From Pseudomonas entomophila (lineage in GTDB: Bacteria; Pseudomonadota; Gammaproteobacteria; Pseudomonadales; Pseudomonadaceae), in the NCBI RefSeq assembly GCF_018417595.1, contig NZ_CP070982.1, forward strand, positions 2,071,501 through 2,135,500: a DNA stretch of 64,000 nt, read 5' to 3'. Below the pieces are notes generated by a model. It saw only the letters and a list, made by a program, of their open reading frames with translations. It made no database searches and had not been told where the DNA came from. A program made the position numbers and the translations under genes. Shown one piece after another: positions 38,302 through 47,103 of the stretch. Position 1 is the first letter of the stretch; each line of letters opens with the position of its first letter.

Positions 38302-40191
38302 ATGACCTACCAGCACAGCTACGCCCACTCCATCAGCGATCCCGCCGCCTTCTGGCAAGCCCAGGCCGAACAGCTGGCCTGGCAGCGCAAGCCCTCGCTC
38401 ACCTTGCAGGAAAACCCCGACGGTACCCACCGCTGGTTTGCCGACGGCCGGCTGAACAGCTGTTACCTGGCCCTCGACCATCAGATCGAGCAGGGCCGTG
38501 GTGAGCAGTTGGCGCTGATCTATGACTCGCCCGTGACCGGCGTGCAGCAGGCCTTCACCTACAACCAGCTGCGGGGCGAAGTCGCGCGCCTGGCGGGCCT
38601 GCTGCGCTCGCTGGGTGTGAACAAGGGTGACGGGGTGATCATCTACATGCCCATGGTGCCCCAGGCGGCGATGGCCATGCTCGCCTGCGCGCGGATCGGC
38701 GCGGTGCACTCGGTGGTGTTTGGTGGCTTTGCCGCCAACGAACTGGCCCTGCGCATCGACGATGCGCGGCCGACGTTGTTGCTCACGGCCTCGTGCGGGC
38801 TGGAGTTCGACCGGGTCATCGAATACAAGCCGCTGGTCGATCGCGCCCTGCAACTGGCCCGGCACCAGCCCCGGCATGTGCTGGTGCTGCAGCGGCCCCA
38901 GGCGCAGGCCGAGCTGCAACCCGGTCGTGACCTGGACTGGGAACAGGCATTGTCGGGCGCCGCGCCGGTTGCTCCAGTGGAGCTGGACGCGGGCGACCCG
39001 CTGTACATCATGTATACCTCCGGCACCACCGGCAAACCCAAGGGCATCGTGCGCGAGAATGGCGGCAACGCGGTGGCCCTGTGCTACGCCATGCGCCACG
39101 TCTATGGCATGCAGGCGGGCGATGTGTGGTGGGGGATTTCCGATGTGGGCTGGGTGGTCGGCCATTCGCTGATCGTCTACGGGCCGCTGATGAGTGGCTG
39201 CACCACGGTGTTCTACGAAGGCAAGCCGATCCGCACCCCGGACGCCTCGGCCTATTGGCGGGTGGTGGAGCAGTACAAGGTCAATGGCTTGTTCTGCGCG
39301 CCCACCGCGATGCGTGCGATCCGCAAGGAAGACCCGGACGGTGAGCTCATTCGCCGTCACGACCTGGGGTCATTGCGCCAGTTGTTCCTGGCGGGCGAGA
39401 AGCTCGATTCCAGCACCCATGAATGGCTGGAGCGGGTCAGCGGCAAGCCGGTGCACGACCATTGGTGGCAGACCGAGACCGGTTGGCCGGTGACCGCGCC
39501 CTGCGTGGGGCTGGAGGGCAGCGCCGCCCGACCGGGGTCCAGCAACCGTGCGGTGCCGGGTTACAACGTGCAGGTGCTGGATGACGAGGGCACGCTTTTA
39601 GGGCCCGGTCAGCAGGGCGCCATCGTGATCGCCTTGCCACTGCCGCCCGGTTGCAGCCAGACACTCTGGGGCGATCATCAGCGCTATCTGGAAGCTTACC
39701 TGCGCAGCTATCCGGGCTATTACCACACCGGTGACGGTGGCTACCTGGACGACGACGGCTTCGTCTACATCATGGGCCGTACCGACGACGTGATAAACGT
39801 TTCCGGCCATCGCTTGTCCACGGGCGAGATGGAGGACCTGGTGGCGCGTCATCCGGCGGTGGCCGAATGCGCGGTGATCGGCGTGCATGACGAAATCAAG
39901 GGGCAGGTGCCACTGGCGTTGGTGGTGTTGAAGGACGGGCAGGGCATCAGTGAGGCACAGTTGCAGGGCGAGCTGGTGGCCAGCGTGCGTGAGCAGATCG
40001 GCGCGCTGGCCTGCTTCAACCGCGTGCGGCTGGTCAAGCGCCTGCCCAAGACCCGCTCGGGCAAGATTCTGCGGGCGGTGCTGCGCAAGATTGCCGACGG
40101 GCAGGACTATGTTGCGCCCTCGACCCTGGACGACCCGGCGGTACTGGGGGAGATCGAAGGGGTGCTGGCGGATTTGCCCAGGGCGGGTTGA
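38302..40191 (+). CDS. prpE: Propionyl-CoA synthetase (acetyl-CoA synthetase family)
   Basis: A 629-aa AMP-forming acyl-CoA ligase that activates propionate for the methylcitrate pathway encoded about 13 kb upstream. P-loop YTSGTTGKPKG, the conserved WGISDVGWVVGHS, the core GYYHTGDGGYLDDDGF, and the C-terminal catalytic Lys in RSGKILRAV, a known acetylation site of the family. The smaller Trp-poor acyl pocket pattern favours PrpE over Acs (which is about 650 aa); acetate may also be used. The spacing to the prp operon means separate regulation. Confidence 0.92.
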   Translation: MTYQHSYAHSISDPAAFWQAQAEQLAWQRKPSLTLQENPDGTHRWFADGRLNSCYLALDHQIEQGRGEQLALIYDSPVTGVQQAFTYNQLRGEVARLAGLLRSLGVNKGDGVIIYMPMVPQAAMAMLACARIGAVHSVVFGGFAANELALRIDDARPTLLLTASCGLEFDRVIEYKPLVDRALQLARHQPRHVLVLQRPQAQAELQPGRDLDWEQALSGAAPVAPVELDAGDPLYIMYTSGTTGKPKGIVRENGGNAVALCYAMRHVYGMQAGDVWWGISDVGWVVGHSLIVYGPLMSGCTTVFYEGKPIRTPDASAYWRVVEQYKVNGLFCAPTAMRAIRKEDPDGELIRRHDLGSLRQLFLAGEKLDSSTHEWLERVSGKPVHDHWWQTETGWPVTAPCVGLEGSAARPGSSNRAVPGYNVQVLDDEGTLLGPGQQGAIVIALPLPPGCSQTLWGDHQRYLEAYLRSYPGYYHTGDGGYLDDDGFVYIMGRTDDVINVSGHRLSTGEMEDLVARHPAVAECAVIGVHDEIKGQVPLALVVLKDGQGISEAQLQGELVASVREQIGALACFNRVRLVKRLPKTRSGKILRAVLRKIADGQDYVAPSTLDDPAVLGEIEGVLADLPRAG

Positions 40192-40213
40192 ACCCATTGA
40201 CCTGATACGGCCT

Positions 40214-40300
40214 CTGTAGGAGCGGCTTCAGCCGCGATCACCCGCGAAGCGGGTGCCGGGCACCGCGATGCCTGCATCGCGGCTAAAGCCGCTCCTACAG
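40214..40300. repeat. REP inverted pair that overlaps the zapE-like 3' end
   Basis: TGTAGGAGCGGCTTCAGCCG and its inverse flank a spacer CACCGCGATGCCTGCATCGC. The stop codon of the minus-strand ATPase gene (40228) lies inside the left arm. Confidence 0.88.
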
Positions 40301-41367
40301 GGGCCAATCCGATGCAGCTGCCCCAATCGGCTGCGGGTGCGCATCAAGTCGGCAAGCGACCCGTTCAGGCTCTGCTCCAATGACCGTTTGCCAATCACTG
40401 TCACCTGACGATCCTGGTCATACAACACATCCACCAGATTGACGAACCGCTGCTGCGCGGCGAGCGAGCACTCGGCCAGGTCGTCCAGGCCATCGATGAT
40501 CCAGTGCTCGTAACGTTCGGCCAGTGCCAGGTAGTCGATCACTGCGGTGGGCTGCTCGCACAGGTCGTCGAAGGCGAACATCACCTGCCGATCTTCGCAG
40601 GCCAAGGCGCGCAGCGGCCGCTTGTTGATGTCCAGCACGCATGGCGAAGTTGCCGGCAGCGCCAGCGCCTGGCGCTGTTCCGCGGTGCCAGGCCAGACGT
40701 AATGCCCCCGGGTGAAGCGCTGGTGTTCACGGTTGGCCGGCAGGCTGCGAAAATCCGTGTCGCCCCCGACTTCCAGTACCTGCATGCGGCTGTTGATCAG
40801 GCGGATCACCGGCAGGAAGCGCTCGTGGTACAGCGGGTTGGGCAGCAGCCCTTCGGGGGCGTAGTTGGAGGTCACCAGCAGGAGCACACCGCGCTGGAAC
40901 AGGGCGCCGAACAGCCGGGTGAGGAGCATGGCATCGCCGATGTCGTGCACATGGAACTCGTCGAAGCACAGCACCTGGCAATCGCCCAGCAGCGCATCGA
41001 GGGTCGCCCCCAATGCATCGTCCAGTGCCCGGTGGCGGTGCATGCCCTGGTGCAGGCGGGCGAAGAAGTCATGGAAATGCAGGCGTCGCTTGGCGGGCGT
41101 GGGCACTGCCTGGAAGAAACCGTCGAGCAGCCAGCTCTTGCCGCGCCCCACCGCGCCATGCAGGTACAGGCTGCGCGGCTGATCCGTGTCGAGCGTGGCC
41201 AGTGTGCGGGCCATGGCCTCGATCACCCGGTTCTGGCTGTCGCTCAGGGTGTAGCCGCGCTCGATCGCTTTTTGCCGGAAGTGGCCCGGCAGATCGCTGT
41301 TCACGGCGGTTTCGCTGCGCAGGCGCTGGCTGAGTTGGCGCAGTGGAGGGGGCAACCAAGTGGACAA
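40228..41367 (-). CDS. AFG1/ZapE-like AAA+ ATPase
   Basis: A roughly 379-aa AAA+ protein of the ZapE/Afg1 family, which acts in cell division and membrane-protein quality control. Walker A is LHGAVGRGKSWLLD, Walker B is VLCFDEFHVHD, and the sensor region is LLVTSNYAPEGLLP. The start is uncertain: TTG 41367 gives (M)STWLPPPLRQLSQRL with AGGA upstream; an ATG at 41451 would add 28 unconvincing residues. The last 25 residues (containing RSGFSRD) are the translation of a REP element, so the natural C-terminus has been replaced or extended. It may be a paralogue of the main ZapE. Confidence 0.82.
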   Translation of the reverse strand: MSTWLPPPLRQLSQRLRSETAVNSDLPGHFRQKAIERGYTLSDSQNRVIEAMARTLATLDTDQPRSLYLHGAVGRGKSWLLDGFFQAVPTPAKRRLHFHDFFARLHQGMHRHRALDDALGATLDALLGDCQVLCFDEFHVHDIGDAMLLTRLFGALFQRGVLLLVTSNYAPEGLLPNPLYHERFLPVIRLINSRMQVLEVGGDTDFRSLPANREHQRFTRGHYVWPGTAEQRQALALPATSPCVLDINKRPLRALACEDRQVMFAFDDLCEQPTAVIDYLALAERYEHWIIDGLDDLAECSLAAQQRFVNLVDVLYDQDRQVTVIGKRSLEQSLNGSLADLMRTRSRLGQLHRIGPCRSGFSRDAGIAVPGTRFAGDRG

Positions 41368-41526
41368 GGGGCAGGTTCCTAGTACAGGTAGGGGCAGGGC
41401 GCAGCTTGCGCGAGCGCAGGTGTTTTGACCAATCGAGAATGTGCCGGGCAATGATCGTGAAATGCGATAGGTAGGCGGTGCGTTTCAGTCTTTGCGCCAA
41501 AACCCAACCGCTGAAAGCCGAAGCCA

Positions 41527-42438
41527 TTACGGCTCATTGCGTTGCCTGCGATACGCGCCCGGCTGCACCCCCACCGCCTTGGCAAACGCCCGCGTAAATG
41601 CAGCCACCGATTGATACCCCACCTGCGCGCCCACCTGCTCGACGGTATTGCCCGCCTTGAGCAACTGGCAGGCATGGCGCATGCGCAGCGCCAGCAGCAC
41701 TTGCCCCGGTGACTGCCCGGCCAGCTCGTTGAAGCGCTTGAAGAACGCCGAGCGCGAAAGCCCCGCGCAGGCCGCCATGCTCTCCAGCGTCCAGGCCTGC
41801 CCAGGCTGCTCGATCATTTGCTCCAGCAACCCGGCGAAGGCCGGCTGGCGGGCGAGGGCGACCAGGCCGCCGAGCGACAGCCCTTCATGCACTTGCTGGC
41901 GCAGCACGTAGAGGAACAACAGGTGAGTCAGCCGTTCGAGCAACGTGGCCGACGGTTGAGGCGCGCGTCGACACTCCTCCAGGATCAGCTCGAACAGCGC
42001 CCGTGCCGCGCTCCCGGCCGGGTCCCCGGCACGCAGCAGGATCCAGCCCGGCAGCCCCTCGACGATCAGCGTCGAAAGCCCCGTCTGGAAGTGGAAGAAC
42101 CCGCACACCAGCCCCACGCCATCACCCGCTTCCAGATCCAGCCCCTGCATCGCCTGGCGTGGTTGTGCGCAGGCATCCATTGCGTCGCGGTCACTTGACA
42201 GTCGATAGCCCAAGTCACGCAGCAGGAACACCGCGTCGCCGCTTTCCAGCCGCAGCGCCTCGGGCTGGCCATCGATATGCAGCCAGCAATGCCCCTGCAC
42301 CAGCAGATGGAAACTGGCCCGGCCCATGCCCTGGGTGCTGGCATGCCAGCCACCACAGTAGCGGCCGACATGGAACAGGCTGGCGTCGAGCTCCAGGCCT
42401 TCTAATAACCAATCGACGAGGTGGCTGGATGAAATCAT
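41527..42438 (-). CDS. AraC-family regulator with cupin domain
   Basis: A 303-aa regulator: N-terminal AraC cupin_6-type sensor (about 20-190) and C-terminal pair of helix-turn-helix motifs (about 200-300; ESMAACAGLSRSAFFKRF and VGYQSVAAFTRAFAK). It diverges from the CMD gene with a 102-bp gap, so it probably controls the CMD-flavoprotein-ABC operon, perhaps in response to its substrate. Confidence 0.9.
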   Translation of the reverse strand: MISSSHLVDWLLEGLELDASLFHVGRYCGGWHASTQGMGRASFHLLVQGHCWLHIDGQPEALRLESGDAVFLLRDLGYRLSSDRDAMDACAQPRQAMQGLDLEAGDGVGLVCGFFHFQTGLSTLIVEGLPGWILLRAGDPAGSAARALFELILEECRRAPQPSATLLERLTHLLFLYVLRQQVHEGLSLGGLVALARQPAFAGLLEQMIEQPGQAWTLESMAACAGLSRSAFFKRFNELAGQSPGQVLLALRMRHACQLLKAGNTVEQVGAQVGYQSVAAFTRAFAKAVGVQPGAYRRQRNEP

Positions 42439-42540
42439 CTAATGCAAGGACTCTGGAGCAAGGAAAGGCGACTGATGAATATGGATGCTACTTCTTATAA
42501 CCAACAGACTGTAGCGACCTACATCAAAGGAGACCACTCC

Positions 42541-43101
42541 ATGTCCGCGCGCATCACTTTACACAGCCTGCAGACCGCCCCGGAAGCCGCGCGTCCGTTC
42601 CTCGAGAACGCACAGAAGAACTCAGGCTTCATCCCCAACCTGCTGGGCATCCTGGCCAACGCCCCGGCCGCTCTGGAAACCTACGTCACGGTGTCGGCGC
42701 TCAATGGCAAGTCGGAACTGACCCTGGCCGAGCGTGAAGTGGTGCAGCTGATCGCCGCCACCAAGCACGGCTGCGACTTCTGCGTGGCCGGCCACACCGC
42801 CGTGGCGCTGAACAAGGCCAAGCTGCCGCAAGAGGTAGTCGATGCGCTGCGCGCCCGTGGTGAATTGCCGGATGCCCGCTTCGAGACCCTGGCCGAATTT
42901 GCCCGCGAAGTGATAGCCACCCGTGGCAATGTCAGCGATGCCACCTACCAGGCCTTCCGCGACGCCGGCTTCACCGAGGGCAATGCCCTGGAAGTGATCC
43001 TTGGCGTGAGCCTCGCAACCCTGTGCAACTTTGCTAATGTGTTCGCCCAGACGCCGCTCAACGACGAGCTGGGCAAGTACCGCTGGCAGCCTTCGGCGTA
43101 A
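42541..43101 (+). CDS. Carboxymuconolactone decarboxylase family protein (AhpD-like)
   Basis: A 186-aa protein with the CMD fold and the redox/proton-transfer motif CDFCVAGHTAVA (CxxC with following His), as in AhpD-like peroxidase reductases. A strong AAAGGAG ribosome site sets ATG 42541 (MSARITLHSL). An in-frame ATG at 42475 exists but has no comparable signal. It is the first gene of a plus-strand unit with a flavoprotein and an ABC importer, and may detoxify peroxide made by the flavoprotein; that is inference. Confidence 0.88.
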   Translation: MSARITLHSLQTAPEAARPFLENAQKNSGFIPNLLGILANAPAALETYVTVSALNGKSELTLAEREVVQLIAATKHGCDFCVAGHTAVALNKAKLPQEVVDALRARGELPDARFETLAEFAREVIATRGNVSDATYQAFRDAGFTEGNALEVILGVSLATLCNFANVFAQTPLNDELGKYRWQPSA

Positions 43102-43147
43102 ACCACGCCCGGTGCCGGCGTGGCCGGCGTTTCAAAGGAGTAGGGAC

Positions 43148-44212
43148 ATGCTTGATTCCGCATTTCGCCACTGGCTGGATGCCAATGCCGAAGCCATCGA
43201 CCAGGGCCGGTGCGACCCGCACCTGGTCCTGGCGCACATCGCCGAGTCGCAACTGTTGCGCGTCGGTGTCGACCCAGCCCTTGGCGGCTCGGGCGGCGAC
43301 GTCACCGAAGCGGTGGAAGCTATCGCCGCCATCGCCAGCCGCTCGCTGGCCGCGGCTTTCGTCTGCTGGGGGCAACGCGCCTTCATCGAATACCTGCTGC
43401 AAAGCCCCAACCAGCTTCTACGCGAGCGCTTGATCCCCGACCTGCTCAAGGGCGAGCTGGCTGGCGCCACGGGGTTGTCCAATGCCATGAAGTTCCTGTC
43501 CGGCATCGAGGCCCTGCAAGTGCGCGGTCGGCCCGAGGCGCACGGCTGGACCCTGGAAGGCCGCCTGCACTGGGTGACCAACCTGCGCAAATGCGGCTTC
43601 GTGGTGGCCGCGGCCATCGAGGATGATGCCGGTGGCGCGCCGTTCGTGGTCGCGATTCCGTCCACCGCCCAAGGCCTGGAACGTTCCGACGATCTGCAAC
43701 TGATGGGGCTGCAGTCGAGCAACACCGCCGCCCTGGCCTTCCACCAGGTGGAATTGGCCCGTGACTGGCTGTTGCATGACAATGCCCGCGAGTTCCTGCC
43801 CACGGTGCGCCCGGCGTTCCTCGCGTTGCAGTGCGGCATGGCCATCGGCCTGGCCCGGCGCGCACTGGACGAGGTGCAGGAGCACCTGCAGGGCCGTGGC
43901 TCGTTCCTCGAAGAGGCCCGCCTGGTGCTCAAGGAGCGCCTGGAGAACACGGTCGGTGAACTCAAGCAGGGCTTGCTCGACGGCCGCTTCCTCAAGCAGC
44001 CGGCCGCCCTGTTCAAGCTGCGCATCACCCTCGCCGAAAGCGCCGCCGACGCCGTGCAGCTGGAACTGCAGGCCAGCGGTGGCAAGGCCTACCTGACCGC
44101 CTACGGCGAAGGGTTCGCCCGCCGCTGGCGTGAGTCGGCATTCGTGCCGATCGTCACCCCGAGCCTGGTGCAACTGCGCGCCGAGTTGCAGCGCCAGGCG
44201 GCCACGGCATGA
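43148..44212 (+). CDS. Acyl-CoA dehydrogenase-like flavoprotein
   Basis: A 354-aa member of the acyl-CoA dehydrogenase superfamily. N-terminal helical domain (GVDPALGGSGGDVTEAVEAI), a central strand domain (GATGLSNAMKFLSG, LHWVTNLRKCGFV) and a C-terminal helical bundle (FAFL ... ASGGKAYL). The catalytic Glu of true acyl-CoA dehydrogenases cannot be placed, and the link with a small-molecule importer suggests the flavin monooxygenase branch (such as SfnB/DszC). GGAGTAGGGAC precedes the ATG and its stop overlaps the ABC gene by 4 bp. Confidence 0.82.
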   Translation: MLDSAFRHWLDANAEAIDQGRCDPHLVLAHIAESQLLRVGVDPALGGSGGDVTEAVEAIAAIASRSLAAAFVCWGQRAFIEYLLQSPNQLLRERLIPDLLKGELAGATGLSNAMKFLSGIEALQVRGRPEAHGWTLEGRLHWVTNLRKCGFVVAAAIEDDAGGAPFVVAIPSTAQGLERSDDLQLMGLQSSNTAALAFHQVELARDWLLHDNAREFLPTVRPAFLALQCGMAIGLARRALDEVQEHLQGRGSFLEEARLVLKERLENTVGELKQGLLDGRFLKQPAALFKLRITLAESAADAVQLELQASGGKAYLTAYGEGFARRWRESAFVPIVTPSLVQLRAELQRQAATA

Positions 44213-45030
44213 GCGATGCGTTGCTCGAAGCCCGGGACATCAGCCTGGGCTACCCCCGCGAGGGTGGCTGGCAGGCGGTGCTGGCGCAGTTCGACCTGAC
44301 GCTCGCCGCTGGCGAAGTGGTCACCCTCCTAGGCCCCAGCGGGGTGGGCAAGTCCAGCCTGCTGCGGGTGCTGGCGGGTTTGCAGCAACCGCGTGGCGGC
44401 GTCGTCACGTTGCATGGCGAGGCGTTGCAAGGGCCACACCCGCGCCTGGCGGTGGCGTTCCAGGACCCGAGCCTGCTGCCGTGGCTCAGCCTGGAGAAGA
44501 ACGTCGCCTTTGGTCTGGATTTCGCCCGCCAGCCCAAGCTTTCGAGCAACGAGCGCCACGCGCGGATCGACCATGCCATCGACGCCGTCGGCCTGGCCCA
44601 TGCGCGCGGCCAGTACCCGGCCCAGCTCTCCGGTGGCATGGCCCAGCGCACTGCGCTGGCCCGCTGCCTGGCCCGCCAACCTGAAGTACTGCTGCTCGAT
44701 GAGCCGTTCGGCGCACTGGACGAAGTGACCCGCGCCGACATGCAGCAACTGCTGCTGCAACTGATCGCCACCCACAACACCGCCGCCGTGCTGATCACCC
44801 ACGACATCGACGAAGCCCTGCTGTTGTCCGATCGCGTGCTGCTACTGGGCGACCACCCGGCGCGCACCCTCGGCCAGTGGCGTATCGACCTGCCGCAGCC
44901 GCGCGCACAGCGGGTCGAGGAACTGGGCGCCCTACGTATCGACATCCTGAAAACCCTACGGCGGGCAAGCCGCACAGCCGAACCCACCCCATCCCCCTTG
45001 CCCTCGGAGGCTGTCCATGTGCATGGATGA
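44209..45030 (+). CDS. ABC transporter ATP-binding protein (SsuB/TauB/NrtD type)
   Basis: A 273-aa importer ATPase: Walker A GPSGVGKSS, Q-loop VAFQDPSLLPWLS, signature LSGGMAQRTALARCLA, Walker B VLLLDEPFGALDE, and switch VLITHDIDEALLLSDRV. The DP-LPWL pattern after the Q-loop is typical of the nitrate/sulfonate/taurine group. It overlaps the binding-protein gene by 14 bp, its stop lying beyond the next ATG. Confidence 0.94.
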   Translation: MSDALLEARDISLGYPREGGWQAVLAQFDLTLAAGEVVTLLGPSGVGKSSLLRVLAGLQQPRGGVVTLHGEALQGPHPRLAVAFQDPSLLPWLSLEKNVAFGLDFARQPKLSSNERHARIDHAIDAVGLAHARGQYPAQLSGGMAQRTALARCLARQPEVLLLDEPFGALDEVTRADMQQLLLQLIATHNTAAVLITHDIDEALLLSDRVLLLGDHPARTLGQWRIDLPQPRAQRVEELGALRIDILKTLRRASRTAEPTPSPLPSEAVHVHG

Positions 45031-46222
45031 CTGCTGTTCCTCGACGTCCCGTCGCGATTTTCTCAAGTTGAGCGCCATGCTCACCGCCGCCGGTGCCGTG
45101 CCGCTGCTGTCCAGCCTGCAGGCCCGCGCCGCCGCCGAACCGGACGCGCCAGTGCGCATCGGCTACCTGCCGATCACCGACGCCACGCCGCTGCTGGTGG
45201 CGCATAACAACGGCCTGTTCGAGGCCGAAGGCATCAAGGCCGAGCGCCCGGTGCTGCTGCGCAGCTGGGCCCAGGTGATTGAGGCGTTCATCTCCGGCCA
45301 GGTCAACGTCATCCACCTGCTGTCGCCAATGACCGTCTGGGCACGCTACGGCAGCAAGGTGCCGGCCAAGGTCGTGGCCTGGAACCACGTCGGTGGCTCG
45401 GGCCTGACCGTGGCGCCGGACATTACCGACATGAAGCAGCTCGGTGGCAGGACCGTGGCCATCCCGTTCTGGTATTCGATCCACAACGTGGTGCTGCAAC
45501 AGATGCTCGCCGACAACGGCCTCAAGGCGGTGTCCAAGCCCGCTACCGCGCCGTTGGCCGCCAACGAAGTCAACCTGCTGGTGCTGCCGCCCTCGGACAT
45601 GCCACCGGCCCTGGCCAGCAAGCGCATCGCCGGCTACATCGTCGCCGAGCCGTTCAATGCGTTGGCCGAGAACCTCAAGGTCGGCCGTGTGCAGCGCTTT
45701 ACCGGCGATGTCTGGCGCAACCATGCCTGCTGCGTGGTGTTCATGCACGAACACGACCTGAACAACCGCCCGGAGTGGTCGCAGAAGGTGGTCAACGCCA
45801 TCGTCAAGGCCCAGCAATGGACCCGCGAGCACCGCGCCGAGGCGGCCGCGCTGCTGTCCAAGGCCGGCCCCAACAAGTACACCCCGCACGAACCGGCGGT
45901 GCTCACCCGGGTGCTGGCACCGTCTGCCGACGACCGCGCCGGCTATATCGCCAGCGGCGCCATCCAGCACCAGCAATGGGATGAAAAGCGCATCGACTTC
46001 CAGCCGTACCCGTACCCCAGCTACACAGAGGAACTGGTCAAGCGGCTGAAGAACACCCTGATCGAAGGCGAGAACGGTTTCCTCGCCGATCTCGACCCGG
46101 CCCATGCCGCCCGCGACCTGGTCGACGACCGCTTCGTGCGCAACGCTATCGCGGCTGTCGGTGGCCCGGCGACCTTCGGTATCGCCGAGAGCTTCCAGCG
46201 TAGCGAGGAGTTCGCGGTCTGA
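45017..46222 (+). CDS. ABC transporter substrate-binding protein (NrtA/CmpA type, Tat-exported)
   Basis: A 401-aa binding protein. The N-terminus has a twin-arginine signal (STSRRDFLKLSAM then a hydrophobic stretch ending LQARAAA), preceded by a Cys-rich start (CMDDCC). The mature part is NMT1/NrtA-like: IGYLPITDATPLLVAHNNGLFE, GGRTVAIPFWYSIHN, VAEPFNALAEN. Tat export suggests folding or a cofactor before export. CmpA/NrtA ligands are anions or small organic acids; the ligand is not readable here. GGAGG precedes the ATG. Confidence 0.9.
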   Translation: MCMDDCCSSTSRRDFLKLSAMLTAAGAVPLLSSLQARAAAEPDAPVRIGYLPITDATPLLVAHNNGLFEAEGIKAERPVLLRSWAQVIEAFISGQVNVIHLLSPMTVWARYGSKVPAKVVAWNHVGGSGLTVAPDITDMKQLGGRTVAIPFWYSIHNVVLQQMLADNGLKAVSKPATAPLAANEVNLLVLPPSDMPPALASKRIAGYIVAEPFNALAENLKVGRVQRFTGDVWRNHACCVVFMHEHDLNNRPEWSQKVVNAIVKAQQWTREHRAEAAALLSKAGPNKYTPHEPAVLTRVLAPSADDRAGYIASGAIQHQQWDEKRIDFQPYPYPSYTEELVKRLKNTLIEGENGFLADLDPAHAARDLVDDRFVRNAIAAVGGPATFGIAESFQRSEEFAV

Positions 46223-46977
46223 TGCGCAAGCACGTCGTACATGGCGCCCTGGGCCTTGCCGGTCTGGCGGCGCTGCTGTTGCTGTGGTGGCTGGGGGTGC
46301 GGGTGTTCGGCCAAGCCGATGGGTTGTCCGCGCGCTTCTCGCCCCAGGCCACGCTGCAGAGTCTGGTGGAGCTGCTGGGGCAGGGCGAGGTGTACGGGCA
46401 TGTCTGGGTGAGCCTCAAGCGCATCCTGGTCGGCCTGGTGCTGGCGCTGCTGATCGGTGTGCCGCTGGGGTTGCTGGTGGGCAGCTACCGGCACCTGGAG
46501 GCGGCGACCACACCGGCGTTCCAGTTCCTGCGCATGATCTCGCCGCTTTCGTGGATGCCGGTGGTGGTGATGTTGATGGGGGTGGGCGACCAGCCGATCT
46601 ATTTCCTGCTGGCCTTTGCCGCGCTGTGGCCGATCCTGCTCAACACGGCGGCGGGCGTGCGCCAGCTCGACCCGCGCTGGCTGCAACTGAGCCGCAGCCT
46701 GAGTGCCACGCGCTGGGAGACCTTGTGCAAGGTGATCGTTCCCGGGGTGATCGGCCATGTGCTGACCGGGGTGCGCCTGGCCATCGGCATCCTGTGGATC
46801 GTGCTGGTGCCGTGCGAGATGCTCGGGGTGAGCGCGGGGCTGGGTTACTTCATTCTCGATACCCGGGACCGGCTGGCGTACTCCGAGCTGATGGCGATGG
46901 TGCTGTTGATCGGTGTGCTTGGCTTCATGCTCGATGCGTTGGCGCGCGGGCTGCACCGGCGTTGGGTGCATGCCTGA
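46222..46977 (+). CDS. ABC transporter permease (SsuC/TauC type)
   Basis: A 251-aa inner-membrane permease with six predicted helices. The EAA loop is visible as QLSRSLSATRWETLCKVIVPGV. It completes the importer; ATG shares one base with the binding-protein stop (TGATG). A REP pair follows the gene, ending the operon. Confidence 0.92.
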   Translation: MRKHVVHGALGLAGLAALLLLWWLGVRVFGQADGLSARFSPQATLQSLVELLGQGEVYGHVWVSLKRILVGLVLALLIGVPLGLLVGSYRHLEAATTPAFQFLRMISPLSWMPVVVMLMGVGDQPIYFLLAFAALWPILLNTAAGVRQLDPRWLQLSRSLSATRWETLCKVIVPGVIGHVLTGVRLAIGILWIVLVPCEMLGVSAGLGYFILDTRDRLAYSELMAMVLLIGVLGFMLDALARGLHRRWVHA

Positions 46978-46990
46978 CCGACCTGTTCGC

Positions 46991-47076
46991 TGTAGGAGCG
47001 GCTTCAGCCGCGATGCAGGCGCTGCGGTGTCTGGCACCCGCTTCGCGGGTGATCGCGGCTAAAGCCGCTCCTACAG
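46991..47076. repeat. REP inverted pair
   Basis: TGTAGGAGCGGCTTCAGCCG at the left and its inverse at the right, with a palindromic CACCCGCTTCGCGGGTG spacer part, between convergent genes. Confidence 0.87.
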
Positions 47077-47103
47077 AGGCTGCGGCAAACCTGCCGGCGA
47101 GCG

